DNA from: a bacterium
Lineage (GTDB): Bacteria; Desulfobacterota; Binatia; DP-6
NCBI GenBank assembly: GCA_026129405.1
Contig: JAHCID010000002.1
Span: forward strand, 806,001-870,000
Length of the DNA stretch: 64,000 bases
Direction: 5' to 3'
Below the pieces are notes generated by a model, which had not been told where the DNA came from, made no database searches, and saw nothing but the letters and a program-made list of their open reading frames with translations. Below are positions 25,441-34,996 of this stretch, piece after piece (positions within the stretch are counted from its first letter, which is position 1; each line of letters begins with the position of its first letter). A program made the position numbers and the translations under genes.

Positions 25441-25947
25441 ATGCTGTTGCGCGGCTCGTGTCACTGCGGCGCGGTGCGGTTCCGCGTCGACTCGGAGACG
25501 CCGTATCCCTACCAGCGCTGCTACTGCTCGATCTGCCGCAAGACCAGCGGCGGACCGTTCGGCATCAACGTCATGGGCGTGCGCAAGACGCTGCGCATGC
25601 GCGGGCGCCGCCACCTGAAGATGCTGCACGCACTCGTCCGCGAGCCCGGCAGGCGCGCGGTGCGCAGCGGCGCGGAGCGCTGGTTCTGCGGCACCTGCGG
25701 GACGCACCTGTGGCTCCAGGACGACGAGTGGCCCGACGGCGTGTGGCCGAACGCCTGTGCCATCGACACGCCGCTGCCGCCGCCGCCGTCCTACGTGCAC
25801 CTGATGCTCGGCTCGAAGCCGACCTGGGTGGCCGTCGACGGGCGCGGCCCGCGCTACCGCCGCTATCCCGAGCTGTCGATCGCCGAGTGGCACGCGCGCC
25901 ACGGGCGGACGAAGTCGGCGACGACGCGGAAGAAGCCGAGGCGCTAG
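25441..25947 (+). CDS. GFA (CENP-V) family zinc protein
   Basis: 168 residues. Zinc ligands of the GFA fold are visible: GSCHCGAVRF, CYCSICRK and FCGTCGTHLW. The family includes the S-hydroxymethylglutathione synthase Gfa, but most bacterial members have no demonstrated activity and are not glutathione-specific. A basic tail (RTKSATTRKKPRR) is present. The last 4 bases overlap the convergent molybdopterin enzyme gene. Confidence 0.88.
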   Translation: MLLRGSCHCGAVRFRVDSETPYPYQRCYCSICRKTSGGPFGINVMGVRKTLRMRGRRHLKMLHALVREPGRRAVRSGAERWFCGTCGTHLWLQDDEWPDGVWPNACAIDTPLPPPPSYVHLMLGSKPTWVAVDGRGPRYRRYPELSIAEWHARHGRTKSATTRKKPRR

Positions 25948-28229
25948 AGCGCCTCGACCCGGGCCGGTGTGCTCTTGTGCCACGGCGTACCGGCCACCCA
26001 GTCGCGGTCCTCGCAGCGGGTCAGGTCGTTCGGCGCCACGCCCGCGGTGACCTGGCCGCCCTGCGCGTCGGGGAAGGCGAGGCCGAGGCCGTTCGGCAGC
26101 GCGACGTGCCCCGTCTGCATGCGGTCCGAGAGCTCGACGTCGACCTCGGCGCTGCCGCGCCTGGTCGACAGGCGCAGGCGCCCGCCGTCGGCGACGCCGA
26201 AGCGCCTGGCGTCGTCGGGATGCATGCGCAAGGCGCCGCCGCGGTCCTTCTTCCTCCACTCGGGGTTGCGCATGATCGTGTTCGCCGTGAACGACCGTCG
26301 CTCGCCGGCGGAGAGCAGCAGCGGGAACTCCGCGGTCGGTCCGGGCGGGGTCTCGCCGGCGAGGCCGTCCAACTCCGCGAACAGCTCGGGGATCGCCAGC
26401 TGGACGCGGCCGTTCGGCGTGCGCAGCCGCGACAGCGTCTGGTCCCATTCGTCGACGGCGAAGACGACGGCGCTCGGTCCCGCCAGCAGCGCGTCGAAGA
26501 GCGCGTCGCCCGCGTCCATCGGGTTGCCGCCGAAGCCGGCGCGCGCCAGCGACGCCGCCTGCCGCTGTGCCGCGATGTGTGCGAGCGCCCACACGGCCGC
26601 CGCTTCGCCGAGCCCCTCGGGAAGGAGGTCGCCGATGGCGCGGTAGAGCACGGCGGGCGCGATCGCGATCAGCTGCGGGCTCGTGCCGGCCAGCTCGAAG
26701 AACTTCTCGCGGAAGGGCACCCGGCCGTGGGCCCATGCGCCCCGCAGCGCGGCGACGGCGTCGGTGGGCATGGCGCCGAGCGCTTCGACGAGTCGTGCAT
26801 GCAGCTCGGCCTCCGAGAAGAGGCCGGGCAGGGGCGGCAGCAGCGCCTTGCGCACGTGGAAGTAGTTGTGCGGGAACTCGAAGTTGAAGAAGGTCGCCTC
26901 GGCCTTCTCGTACTGGCTCGCGACCGGCAGCACATAGTCCGCGAGGCGTGCGGTCTCGGTGAAGGCGACGTCGATCACGACGACGAGGTCGAGCGCCGCG
27001 AGCGCCTCGCGCATGCGCGCGCTGTCGGCGAGCGAGTGGGCGGGGTTGCCGCTCTCGACGAGGAGCGCGCGGAAGCGCTTCGGGTGGTCGGTGAGGATCT
27101 CCTCGGGGATGACGTTGCACGGCGTGAGGCCGCCGATGATGCGCGCGCCCGTCACCGGCGTGCGCCGCGGCGCGCCGCCGCCGCCCTCCTTGCCGCCGGC
27201 GAGCGGCATGAACGGCGTCGGGACGTAGGCGGCGCCCTGCTTGCCGAAGTTGCCGGTGAGGAAGACGAGCAGCTTGTGCAGGTACGAGACCAGCGTCGAG
27301 TGCCGATTCATCTGCACGCCGAGATCCTCGAACGTCGCGACGCTGGACGCCTGGGCGAGGCGGCGCGTGGTGGTGCGCACGAGCTCCTCGGGCACGCCGC
27401 ACGCGGCGCAGTAGTCGGCAACGGACAGCGACGCGAAGTGCGGCAGGACGTCGGCGAGGCCGTCGGCGTGGGCGCCGAGCCACTCGTGCGCGACGAGATC
27501 CTCCTCGACCAGGACGGCGACCATCGCCGCCAGCAGCCACGCGTCGGTGCCGGGCTTCACCTGGAGGTGGACGTCGGCCAGCTCGGCGGTCTCGGTGCGG
27601 CGCGGGTCGACGACCACGAGGCAGCGCGCCGGATCCTTGGCGATCGCGCGCAGCGTGACGCGGGCGCGCGGGATGCTGTGCGAGAACCACGGGTTCTTAC
27701 CGAGGAAGAGCGCGACCTCGCAGTGCTCGAAGTCGGCGCGGGTGTAGCCGCCCATCATCTTGTCGGCGACCCAGAACTCGCCCGTCTTCTCCTGCGCCAG
27801 CGCGCTCGAGCGATGGATCGAGCCGAGGACGGCGCGCGTGCTGCGCCCGTACGCGCCCGGGAGATGGTTCCCCTGTCCGCCGCCGCCGTAATAGAAGATC
27901 GACTCGCCGCCGTGGGTGTCGCGGATCTCGGCGAAGCGCGCGGCGACCTCGCGGATCGCGGTGTCCCAGTCGATCTCCTCGAAGCCGCCGTCGGCACGGC
28001 GCCGCAGGGGCCTGGTCAGCCGGTGGGCGCCGTTCTGGTAGTAGTCGAGGCGCAGCGGCTTCTCACAGGCGTAGCCCTGCGAGGCGGGGTGGGCGTCGTC
28101 GCCGCGGATCTTCGTGAAGCGCCGGCCATCGGGGCCGCCCAGCTGAACCTCGATGCCGCAGTTGCACTCGCAGAGGATGCAGGCGGTGGACTTCCACTCG
28201 GGTGCGGCGGGGGTGGCCTTGTCTGCCAT
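25944..28229 (-). CDS. Molybdopterin-dependent oxidoreductase (formate dehydrogenase-like)
   Basis: 761 residues. The N-terminal 4Fe-4S site has Cys17, Cys20, Cys24 and Cys55. The molybdopterin oxidoreductase body includes YGRSTRAVLGSIHRSS, the VVVDPRRTETAELAD strand and ESGNPAHS. The C-terminal molydopterin dinucleotide-binding domain includes ANTIMRNPEW and LPNGLGLAFP. No Tat signal is seen, so it is probably cytoplasmic. No clear Cys/SeCys molybdenum ligand could be picked by eye, leaving the substrate open. The ATG at 28229 has a good AGGAGGA upstream; the frame beyond it is shadow. It is divergent from an HxlR regulator with a perfect palindrome between them. Confidence 0.9.
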   Translation of the reverse strand: MADKATPAAPEWKSTACILCECNCGIEVQLGGPDGRRFTKIRGDDAHPASQGYACEKPLRLDYYQNGAHRLTRPLRRRADGGFEEIDWDTAIREVAARFAEIRDTHGGESIFYYGGGGQGNHLPGAYGRSTRAVLGSIHRSSALAQEKTGEFWVADKMMGGYTRADFEHCEVALFLGKNPWFSHSIPRARVTLRAIAKDPARCLVVVDPRRTETAELADVHLQVKPGTDAWLLAAMVAVLVEEDLVAHEWLGAHADGLADVLPHFASLSVADYCAACGVPEELVRTTTRRLAQASSVATFEDLGVQMNRHSTLVSYLHKLLVFLTGNFGKQGAAYVPTPFMPLAGGKEGGGGAPRRTPVTGARIIGGLTPCNVIPEEILTDHPKRFRALLVESGNPAHSLADSARMREALAALDLVVVIDVAFTETARLADYVLPVASQYEKAEATFFNFEFPHNYFHVRKALLPPLPGLFSEAELHARLVEALGAMPTDAVAALRGAWAHGRVPFREKFFELAGTSPQLIAIAPAVLYRAIGDLLPEGLGEAAAVWALAHIAAQRQAASLARAGFGGNPMDAGDALFDALLAGPSAVVFAVDEWDQTLSRLRTPNGRVQLAIPELFAELDGLAGETPPGPTAEFPLLLSAGERRSFTANTIMRNPEWRKKDRGGALRMHPDDARRFGVADGGRLRLSTRRGSAEVDVELSDRMQTGHVALPNGLGLAFPDAQGGQVTAGVAPNDLTRCEDRDWVAGTPWHKSTPARVEAL

Positions 28230-28277
28230 GACGGTCCTCCTCGGGGCGCTCGGGTCCGGGCCCCGGGGTAGTCGCTT

Positions 28278-28296
28278 TGGTTGCTTGAAGCAACCA
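28278..28296. promoter_or_regulatory. 19-bp perfect palindrome, candidate HxlR operator
   Basis: TGGTTGCTT-G-AAGCAACCA, exact 9-bp arms with one central base, lies between the starts of the molybdopterin enzyme (28229) and the HxlR regulator (28320). A plausible promoter for the regulator overlaps it: TTGCTT at 28281 and GATAGT at 28305, spacer 18. HxlR-type proteins bind such sites as dimers, so it is the likely operator for both genes. Confidence 0.72.
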
Positions 28297-28319
28297 CCTG
28301 TCGGGATAGTATCCGGGCC

Positions 28320-28862
28320 ATGGGGCGGACCAGCTTCGCGGACATGAACTGCGGCATCGGCCGCGCGCTCGAGGTCATCGGCGACTGGTGGAGTCTCCTC
28401 GTCGTGCGTGACGCGTTCTTCGGCGCCCGCCGCTTCGGCGACTTCCAGAAGAGCCTCGGCATCGCCCGCAACGTCCTCGCGGCGCGCCTCCAGCACCTCG
28501 TCGACCACGGGGTGTTCGAGCGCGTCGACGTCGGCACTACGGGGCTGCGCTGGGAGTATCGCCTGACGGCGAAGGGCGAGGATCTGCTCACCGTTCTCAC
28601 CGCGCTGCGCGAGTGGTCCGACGCCTGGGTCTTCGGCCGCGGCAACGAGCCGCTCGTCCTCCACGACCGCCGCACGGGGAAGCGCGTCCCGCGCCTGCGG
28701 ATGACCGACGCCGACGGCCGGGCGTTGTGCCGCCGCGACATCCGCGCGGTCGCGGGGCCCGGCGCGTCGGCGCAGACGCGCCGCCGGCTCACGCCGCGCG
28801 CCCGGGGCGACGAGGCGGCTACTGCACCTTCACCGGGAACGCGAACGGCAGCTCGCCGCTGA
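28320..28862 (+). CDS. HxlR family winged-helix transcriptional regulator
   Basis: 180 residues from ATG 28320. The HxlR domain spans about residues 8-100: NCGIGRALEVIGDWWSLLVV, FGDFQKSLGIARNVLAARLQ and LVDHGVFERV, including the conserved early Cys11. The C-terminal 70 residues are basic and less conserved. These regulators often sense quinones or electrophiles. It is divergent from the molybdopterin enzyme, which it probably controls through the palindrome at 28278-28296. Its 3' end overlaps a short minus-strand frame. Confidence 0.9.
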   Translation: MGRTSFADMNCGIGRALEVIGDWWSLLVVRDAFFGARRFGDFQKSLGIARNVLAARLQHLVDHGVFERVDVGTTGLRWEYRLTAKGEDLLTVLTALREWSDAWVFGRGNEPLVLHDRRTGKRVPRLRMTDADGRALCRRDIRAVAGPGASAQTRRRLTPRARGDEAATAPSPGTRTAARR

Positions 28863-28959
28863 TCGACACGGGGCCAACGGCCGCCGGACCCGACAGCGGA
28901 TATGAGAAGGAGCCGTAGATCGCACCGCGGACGGTGGCGCACGGTTTCATGCGCGCCAT
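28819..28959 (-). pseudogene. Possible gene remnant, 46 codons
   Basis: A short frame reading ATVRGAIYGSFSYPLS and then VGPVSISGELPFAFPVKVQ before a TAG. The alternating hydrophobic pattern looks like the C-terminal beta strands of a larger secreted protein. An in-frame stop lies directly upstream, at 28960-28962. It overlaps the 3' end of the HxlR gene. It may be a leftover of a deleted gene or chance; the parent family is not recognised. Confidence 0.35.
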
Positions 28960-29035
28960 TCACCACCGTCTTCGGCGATCCGGAGGCGCGCGGCGGGCGC
29001 GGCGCCCCGCTGCGGGCGGGACGGGAGCCGTCGTT

Positions 29036-29938
29036 CTACGTCGCCCGTCCTGGCGTCCCACGCGCGACGGTACGAACCACGTCGACGAAGGCCGGCACCA
29101 CCGCGGAGCGCTCGTCGCGACGCCAGGCGACGGCCAGTGCGACGCGGGGGACGGGCGGAGCGAGGGGGCGGTGCACGACGCCCGCGCGTCGCAGGTTGCG
29201 GATGGAGGCCGGCAGCAGCGAGACGCCGAGCCCGGCCGACACCAGCGCGAGGTTCGTCTGGAGCGAGCCGGGGTGGAACGTGCGCGGCGTGAAGCCCGCG
29301 CCGAGGCAGGCGCTGATGAGGAGGTCGTAGTAGCCCGGCGCCACGTGACGCTGGAACAGCATGATGGTCTCGTCGGCCAGCTCGGCGAGCCGGACGCGGC
29401 TGCGGCGCGCCAGCCGATGGCGCTGGGGCAGCACGGCGACGATGGGCTCGGAGAGGAGCGGCTCTACGACGAGGTCACGCCCGACCGAGACCGGGAGCCG
29501 CACGAGCCCCACGTGGATGTGCCCGCCGGCGAGACCCTCGAGCTGCGCGGCGGGGAGGAGGGTCCGCAGCTCCAGCTCGACGTCGGGGAAGCGTGCGTGC
29601 CACACGCGCAGCACGCGCGGCAGCAGGTCGAGGTCGGCCGAGGGAACGAACGCGATCGACAGCTGGCCCACCTCGCCGCCGCCGGCCCGCCGCGCGATGC
29701 GCTGGGCGCGCTCGGCCTGCGCGAGCAGCCGGCGCGCCTCCTCGAGAAAGGCGCGGCCCGCGTCCGTCAGCTCGACGCGGCGCCGCGTGCGGAAGAGCAG
29801 GGTGACGCCCAGCTCGTGCTCGAGATGCCGGATCTGCTGGCTCAGCGGCGGCTGGGCGATGTGCAGGCGCGCCGCCGCGCGGCTGAAGTGAAGCTCCTCG
29901 GCGACGGCGACGAAGTAGCGCAGGTGGCGAAGCTCCAT
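29036..29938 (-). CDS. LysR family transcriptional regulator
   Basis: 300 residues. N-terminal winged helix of the LysR type (LRYFVAVAEELHFSRAAARL, QPPLSQQIRHLEHELG, LTDAGRAFLEEAR) followed by a two-lobed effector domain (VGLVRLPVSVGRDLVVEPLL, LGVSLLPASIRNL). It is divergent from the secreted lipase gene, 141 bases between starts, so the lipase is a likely target. The inducer is unknown. Confidence 0.94.
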   Translation of the reverse strand: MELRHLRYFVAVAEELHFSRAAARLHIAQPPLSQQIRHLEHELGVTLLFRTRRRVELTDAGRAFLEEARRLLAQAERAQRIARRAGGGEVGQLSIAFVPSADLDLLPRVLRVWHARFPDVELELRTLLPAAQLEGLAGGHIHVGLVRLPVSVGRDLVVEPLLSEPIVAVLPQRHRLARRSRVRLAELADETIMLFQRHVAPGYYDLLISACLGAGFTPRTFHPGSLQTNLALVSAGLGVSLLPASIRNLRRAGVVHRPLAPPVPRVALAVAWRRDERSAVVPAFVDVVRTVARGTPGRAT

Positions 29939-30079
29939 CGCGCCGAGTCATATCGCAGACGTCTCAATCGGTGCACGACGAAGTATTGGACCCGACGGGG
30001 GTCGCCGGTGTTGTTGGCGGCACCCGCGTGCCGTCCCGGTGACGCGGTGCGCCCTCGCACTCGACGGAGGAGACACGAC

Positions 30080-31402
30080 ATGAAGCGACTCGTCTGGGCG
30101 GTCGTCCCGCTCGCCGTCCTCGCCGCAACCGCCGGCGTCGACGCCAAGAAGAAGCCCGCCTACCGCGACGCCACGCCGATCATCTTCGTGCACGGCGGCT
30201 CCGGCTCCGGCGCGCAATTCGCCACCCAGGCGATGCGCTTCGCGAGCAACGGCTACGACCCCGACATCCTCACCGTGGTCGAGTACAACTCGGCCGCGCT
30301 GAGCCCGGCCAACTCGGCCGACGCGGCGTTCGTCTACGGACGGATCGACGCCCGCATCGCCGAGCTCCAGGCGAAGACCGGGAAGCCCAAGATCGACCTG
30401 ATGGGCCACTCGCTCGGCACGACGTTCAGCCACGGCTACCTCGCCGATCCCGCGCGCGCGGCGAAGATCGCGCACTACGTGAACATCGACGGCCGCACCG
30501 GCAGCGCACCGCCCGGCGGCGTACCGACGCTGGCGCTGTGGGCTGGGGCGGTGAACCGCCCGACGCCGCCGCAGATCGTCGGCGCGACCAACGTGACGAT
30601 CCCGAACCAGGAGCACGTCGAGGTCGCGACGTCGAAGGAGGCGTTCCGCGAGATGTTCCGCTTCCTCACCGGCGAGGAGCCGGCGTCGCCGACGATCGTG
30701 CCGACCCGCGGCGCGATCGAGCTCTCGGGCCGCGCCGTGATCTTCCCGGACAACGCGGGCGCGAACGGGGCGCTGCTCCAGATCTGGCGCGTGCAGCCGC
30801 GCACGGCGCGGCGCACGAGCCGCAAGCCGCGGGCGAGCTACGTCCTCGGTCCGGACGGCGCGTTCACGTTCGTGGGCCGGCAGAAGGCCAACTACGAGTT
30901 CGTGCTGATGCTGCCGGGCCAGCTGCCGCTGCACTATTTCTACGAGCGCTTCCCGCGCAGCGACAAGCTGGTGCGCGTCAACGCGGCGCCGGCGCTCGAG
31001 CCGTTCTTCTCGCGCAGCCCGCAGCACACCGGCCTGTCGATCATCCGCTACAAGGAGTACTGGGGCGATCGCGGGGCACGGAACGACGTCCTCTCGGTGG
31101 ACGGTACGAACGTCATCAATCCGGTGACGGCGCCGTCGGGCCAGGTCGGCGCCGCCGCGGTGGCGATGTTCCTGCTCGACGTCGGTCTCGACTTCGTCTC
31201 CCACCTCGACGTCGTGCCGGTGCCCTTCGGCGCGCTGTCGTTCCTGACCGGCGCGGATCTCTACATCCCGGTCGGAACGACGCCCCTGCCCATCGTGACG
31301 GTCCCGCGCGGCGACGCGTCGAAGACGCGGACGCTGAACGTCCGGCGCATCGTGTCCACCGAGGGCCGGATGGCGGTGCAGCTGCACGACTACGAGGAGT
31401 GA
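30080..31402 (+). CDS. Secreted triacylglycerol lipase-like alpha/beta hydrolase
   Basis: 440 residues. Signal peptide ([19 protein letters not shown]), then an alpha/beta hydrolase domain with oxyanion motif FVHGGSGSG near residue 36, nucleophile Ser111 in GHSLG, and a probable catalytic His in NQEHVEV. The remaining 240 residues form a beta-rich region ([27 protein letters not shown]) seen in some extracellular lipases. Good Shine-Dalgarno GGAGGAG before the ATG. It probably hydrolyses esters outside the inner membrane. A LysR gene is divergent and an MMPL transporter follows downstream. Confidence 0.85.
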   Translation: MKRLVWAVVPLAVLAATAGVDAKKKPAYRDATPIIFVHGGSGSGAQFATQAMRFASNGYDPDILTVVEYNSAALSPANSADAAFVYGRIDARIAELQAKTGKPKIDLMGHSLGTTFSHGYLADPARAAKIAHYVNIDGRTGSAPPGGVPTLALWAGAVNRPTPPQIVGATNVTIPNQEHVEVATSKEAFREMFRFLTGEEPASPTIVPTRGAIELSGRAVIFPDNAGANGALLQIWRVQPRTARRTSRKPRASYVLGPDGAFTFVGRQKANYEFVLMLPGQLPLHYFYERFPRSDKLVRVNAAPALEPFFSRSPQHTGLSIIRYKEYWGDRGARNDVLSVDGTNVINPVTAPSGQVGAAAVAMFLLDVGLDFVSHLDVVPVPFGALSFLTGADLYIPVGTTPLPIVTVPRGDASKTRTLNVRRIVSTEGRMAVQLHDYEE

Positions 31403-31408
31403 TCCCGA

Positions 31409-31436
31409 GGGTCGGGCCGCCGCGGCGGCCCGACCC
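31409..31436. terminator. 28-bp perfect palindrome after the lipase gene
   Basis: Arms 31409-31421 and 31424-31436 (GGGTCGGGCCGCC and its complement) are separated by only two bases, beginning 7 bases after the lipase stop. Position favours a terminator. No T-tract follows on the plus strand. Confidence 0.65.
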
Positions 31437-31510
31437 CTCCGTTGCGCCCCGGCGCGCAGGACGAGGCTTGTCGCTCCGCCGGAGGGGCGATAGGTGTCGG
31501 CGGACCCGGG

Positions 31511-33778
31511 ATGTACCGTTGGCTCGCCCGACTCGCGCTGCGCCGGCATCGGGCGATCCTCGCGGCCTCCGCCCTCGTGCTGCTCCTCGCCGGCCTCACC
31601 TTGTGGCACGGCGGCACGCTCAGCTCGGGGACCACGAAGGGCATCGAATCCGAGATCGCGCAGCAGCTGATCTCGCAGGAGCTCGCCTATCCCGGCGAGT
31701 CCTCGTTCATCGTGCTCTTCCGCGGGCGCGACGGGCTCACCTGGCGCGATGCGGCCTATCGCGAGGCGATGACCGCGGCGCTCGCGGGGCTGCGCGACGA
31801 CCCGCGGGTGCGCTCCGTGCTGTCGCCGGACGACGCGCCCGAGGTGGTCGGCGGGCGCATGGTGTCGGCCGACCGTCGCATGGCGTTCGCGATCGTCACC
31901 CTGCGCGACGAGTACCGTGCCGCCATGGAGGCCTATCCGTCGCTGCGCGCGACGGTGACCTCGGACCGCCTCGAGACGGGCTTCACCGGCCATCTCGCCT
32001 ATCGCAGCGATCTCGACCGCACGCTCGAGCACGACGTGCTCTTCGCCGAGCTGGTGAGCCTGCCGCTCGCGCTCCTCGTCCTGGTGGCGGTGTTCCGGAC
32101 CTTCGCGGCGGCCGCGGTGTCGGTCGGCGTCGGCGCGCTGGCGGTGGTCACGGGCGTCGCCGCGATCACGGCGCTGTCGCACGTGACGGACATGGCGGTG
32201 TACGCGATCAACGTCGCGTCGCTCATCGGGCTCGGCGTCGCGATCGACTACTCGCTGTTCATCGTCACGCGCTACCGCGACGAGGTGGCGCGCGGGGCGA
32301 GCCGCGAGGACGCGCTGGTGACGGCGCTCGACACCGCGGGACACGCGGTCGTGTTCTCGGGCTTCGCGGTGGCGATCGGCCTCGGCGCGATGCTGTTCTT
32401 CCAGGGGTCGTTCCTCGCCAGCATGGGGCTCGGCGGGATGATGGTGGTCCTGCTCGCCGTGGTGGCGGCGCTGACGTTCCTGCCGGCGGTGCTGGTGGCG
32501 CTCGGGCCGCGCATCGACGCGGGACGGCTGCCGATGGGCCGCTTCGCCTCGTTCGACGGCATGTGGCACCGCATCGCCACGTGGGTCATGCGGCGGCCGG
32601 TGCTCGTGCTGGTGCCGTCGCTGGCGCTGCTCCTGCTGCTCGGCTCGCCCTTCATCCGCCTCACCATCGCCGCCGCCGACATCGGCACCCTGCCGCGCGG
32701 CATCGAGGCACGCGACGTCTACGAGGAGCTGCGCGTCGCGTTCCCGGAGCAGACGCGCACGCGAATCCTCGTCGCCGTGCAGTACCCGGACGGGCTCGCC
32801 TACGAGCCCGAGCGCGTGCCGGCGCTCTACGCGCTGGCGCAGCGCATCCGCACGCTGCCGGGCGTCGTCGACGTCGAGGGCGCCGTCAACACCGACCCGC
32901 GGCTCAGCGTCGAGTACTTCGTCGCCGACGCCGAGACGCCGCTCGAGGATCTGCCGCTGGCGGCGCAGAAGGTGCGCCGGCTCGGAACCACCGGCAACCT
33001 CGCGCTGCTGATCGTGCTGACCGACGCCGGGCCGACCAGCGAAGAGGCGCGCGCGCTGGTGCGCGCGATCCGCGCCGACCGCCGCGTCGGCGACGGCACG
33101 TTCATCGTCACCGGGGCGCCCGCGAACGACGTCGATCTGAACGCCTTCATCCTCTCGCGCGTGCCGTATGCGATCGGGTTCATCTTCGTGGTGACGTACG
33201 TCGCGCTCTTCGTGATGCTCCGCTCGGTGATCCTGCCGATCAAGGCGGTGATCATGAACCTCCTCTCGATCAGCGCTTCGGGCGGCGCGCTGGTGTGGGT
33301 GTTCGAGGAGGGCCACCTGGCGTGGCTGCTGCAGTTCGAGCCGCAGCCGCTCGACGTCGCCGGGCCGGTGGTGATGTTCTGCGCGCTCTTCGGCCTGTCG
33401 ATGGACTACGAGGTGCTGATGCTCTCGCGCATCCGCGAGGAGTACCTGCGCACCGGCGACAACGAGTGGGCCGTGGCGGAGGGCCTCGAGCGCACGGGGC
33501 GGCTCATCACCAGCGCGGCGGCGATCATGGTGGCGGTGTTCGGCGCGTTCGGTCTGGCGCGCGTGATCCTGGTGAAGTCGCTCGGTCTGACGCTCGCGCT
33601 CGCGGTCGCGGTCGACGCGACGCTCGTCCGCGTGCTGATCGTGCCGGCGACGATGCGCCTCTTCGGCGACCTCAACTGGTGGGCGCCCCGGTGGCTCGGT
33701 GGTCGACCGCCCGTGCGGCGCACGGGACCGGCGGCGGACGGCGTCGCGTCGCCGCCGGGCGTGCCGCGCGCCTCGTAG
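31511..33778 (+). CDS. MMPL/RND family transporter
   Basis: 755 residues with about 12 membrane helices in two halves. Each half has a periplasmic loop and an MMPL domain: [20 protein letters not shown] in the first and [19 protein letters not shown] in the second. Both hold the Asp-Tyr pair that carries proton translocation in RND proteins. The family exports lipids, hopanoids or small molecules. The start ATG follows the lipase by about 108 bases, past a hairpin. Its cargo might be a lipid related to the lipase, but that is conjecture. Confidence 0.92.
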   Translation: MYRWLARLALRRHRAILAASALVLLLAGLTLWHGGTLSSGTTKGIESEIAQQLISQELAYPGESSFIVLFRGRDGLTWRDAAYREAMTAALAGLRDDPRVRSVLSPDDAPEVVGGRMVSADRRMAFAIVTLRDEYRAAMEAYPSLRATVTSDRLETGFTGHLAYRSDLDRTLEHDVLFAELVSLPLALLVLVAVFRTFAAAAVSVGVGALAVVTGVAAITALSHVTDMAVYAINVASLIGLGVAIDYSLFIVTRYRDEVARGASREDALVTALDTAGHAVVFSGFAVAIGLGAMLFFQGSFLASMGLGGMMVVLLAVVAALTFLPAVLVALGPRIDAGRLPMGRFASFDGMWHRIATWVMRRPVLVLVPSLALLLLLGSPFIRLTIAAADIGTLPRGIEARDVYEELRVAFPEQTRTRILVAVQYPDGLAYEPERVPALYALAQRIRTLPGVVDVEGAVNTDPRLSVEYFVADAETPLEDLPLAAQKVRRLGTTGNLALLIVLTDAGPTSEEARALVRAIRADRRVGDGTFIVTGAPANDVDLNAFILSRVPYAIGFIFVVTYVALFVMLRSVILPIKAVIMNLLSISASGGALVWVFEEGHLAWLLQFEPQPLDVAGPVVMFCALFGLSMDYEVLMLSRIREEYLRTGDNEWAVAEGLERTGRLITSAAAIMVAVFGAFGLARVILVKSLGLTLALAVAVDATLVRVLIVPATMRLFGDLNWWAPRWLGGRPPVRRTGPAADGVASPPGVPRAS

Positions 33779-33815
33779 CTGCGAGTCCCCTGCCGGGCAC
33801 CTCCCGGCGTTCGCT

Positions 33816-33845
33816 CGAGCGCTCGGCACGTCTGCCGAGCGCTCG
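33816..33845. terminator. Perfect 13-bp hairpin after the MMPL gene
   Basis: Arms 33816-33828 and 33833-33845 with a 4-base loop (CGTC). The unit GAGCGCTCGGCACG is also repeated directly at 33818 and 33838. It lies 37 bases past the transporter stop, fitting a terminator. The rest of the spacer to 33951 holds only the AGGAGGG ribosome-binding site of the broken frc gene. Confidence 0.6.
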
Positions 33846-33951
33846 GCACGACCGATGCCGGCTGCCTGCGCTTGCGGCCTGCGCCGCGGTGGCGCGATCG
33901 TTGCACCGAACCGCACGCGAACGACGGCAGGAGCGAAGGAGGGCAAGGATC

Positions 33952-34490
33952 ATGGAGCTGCCGCTCACGGGCATCAAGATCATCGACTTCACCGGCGTGC
34001 AGGCCGGACCCGCGTGCACGCAGCTGCTGGCATGGTTCGGCGCCGACGTCCTCAAGGTCGAGCGGCCTCACACCGGCGACGTCACGCGCAATCAGCTGCG
34101 CGACGTCGCAGCGCCGCGGCTCTCGGCAACAGCAACACCGGCATGCACCTCGCCTCGGCATCCTCACCGCGCTGATCGGGCGTGCGAAGACCGGGAAGGG
34201 CCTGAAGGTCGCCGTGTCGATGCAGGACGCGGTGCTGAACCTGTGCCGGGTGAAGCTCCGCGACCATGAGCGGCTCGAGCACGTCGGCTACCTGGAGGAG
34301 TATCCGCAGTACCCGAAGACGCCGTTCGGCGACGCCGTCCCGCGCGGCAGCAACGCCGGCGGCGGCCAGCCAGGCTGGATCCTCAAGTGCAAGGGCTGGC
34401 AGACCAACCCGAACGCCTACATCTACTTCTGCTTCACGATCCAGGAGCAGAGCTGGGCGCGGACCTGCGAGGCGATCGGCAAGCCGGGGT
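33952..34490 (+). pseudogene. frc: Formyl-CoA:oxalate CoA-transferase, degraded
   Basis: The start is intact: AGGAGGG ribosome site, ATG, then [20 protein letters not shown] and [16 protein letters not shown], the CaiB/BaiF class III CoA-transferase N-terminus. After about residue 52 roughly 110 codons are missing, including the region with the catalytic Asp. The sequence resumes with GNSNTGMHL, and a one-base shift leads to [24 protein letters not shown] and [11 protein letters not shown], the last specific for Frc. It stops at AIGKPGW, losing the C-terminal third. Frc moves CoA between formate and oxalate. This copy cannot work. Confidence 0.85.
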
Positions 34491-34729
34491 GGGGTGGCGC
34501 GTGCCATCCGGGCCGCCGTATCGGGCCGTCCCGGCGGCGTGTACCCCGACCTCCCCGCCGCCGTCCTCGCGGCAACGCTCGCGGCGGCGGAGGGCGAGCG
34601 CTCGCTCGTCACCGTGGTCGACCCGGCCGCGGCAGCTTCCGCGCCGGAGGCGATCGCGCGCGCCCTCGCGCTGCTGGCCGGCGCGCAGCGACCGCTCGTC
34701 ATCCTCGGCAAGGGAGCGGCCTACGCCGT
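34491..34729 (+). pseudogene. oxc: Oxalyl-CoA decarboxylase fragment
   Basis: About 80 codons fused directly behind the broken frc, in a different frame: [28 protein letters not shown], then [20 protein letters not shown] and AAYA. This matches the middle of the thiamine-diphosphate enzyme Oxc, the natural partner of Frc in oxalate catabolism. Both ends are missing: the left end by deletion joining it to frc, the right end by the IS3-type remnant. The order frc then oxc suggests a former operon. Confidence 0.78.
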
Positions 34730-34996
34730 TCCCATCGGCTCGAGCCGAGCATGAGCCGGAAGGGCAACTGCTGGGACGCCGTCGCCGAGTCCTTCTTCGG
34801 CAGCCTCAAAAAGGAGCGAGTGAAGAAGCATATCTACCGGACTCGTGCCCTCGCGCTCGCCGACGTGGCCGACTACATCGACGCCTTCTACAACGGTATT
34901 CGGCGCCACAGTCATCTCGGGGGCTTGAGCCCGGACGTGTTTGAAGCGACACAGGAGGCGCAGCGCCGGGGTGTCCACTAGATCCTGGGAACTCCA
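34730..34996 (+). mobile_element. IS3 family remnant: C-terminal end of transposase OrfB and right end
   Basis: From ATG 34751 to TAG 34979-34981 the frame gives [20 protein letters not shown], then [20 protein letters not shown], the end of an IS3-type OrfB integrase. It carries the third catalytic residue (Glu in AESFF) of the DDE triad. The Asn usually found in CWDNA is absent. The first two thirds of the element are gone. The sequence after the stop ends GGGAACTCCA at 34996, consistent with an IS3 right terminal repeat. It marks the deletion end point in oxc. Confidence 0.85.

Noticed and set aside
28230-28664. N-terminal extension of the molybdopterin enzyme
   Set aside because: The extension overlaps the divergent HxlR gene. 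The ATG at 28229 has a strong ribosome site and gives the normal Cys-motif position.
29948-33946. A minus-strand open frame of about 1330 codons opposite the lipase and MMPL genes
   Set aside because: His/Arg/Asp-rich composition with no domain, exactly mirroring two convincing plus-strand genes.
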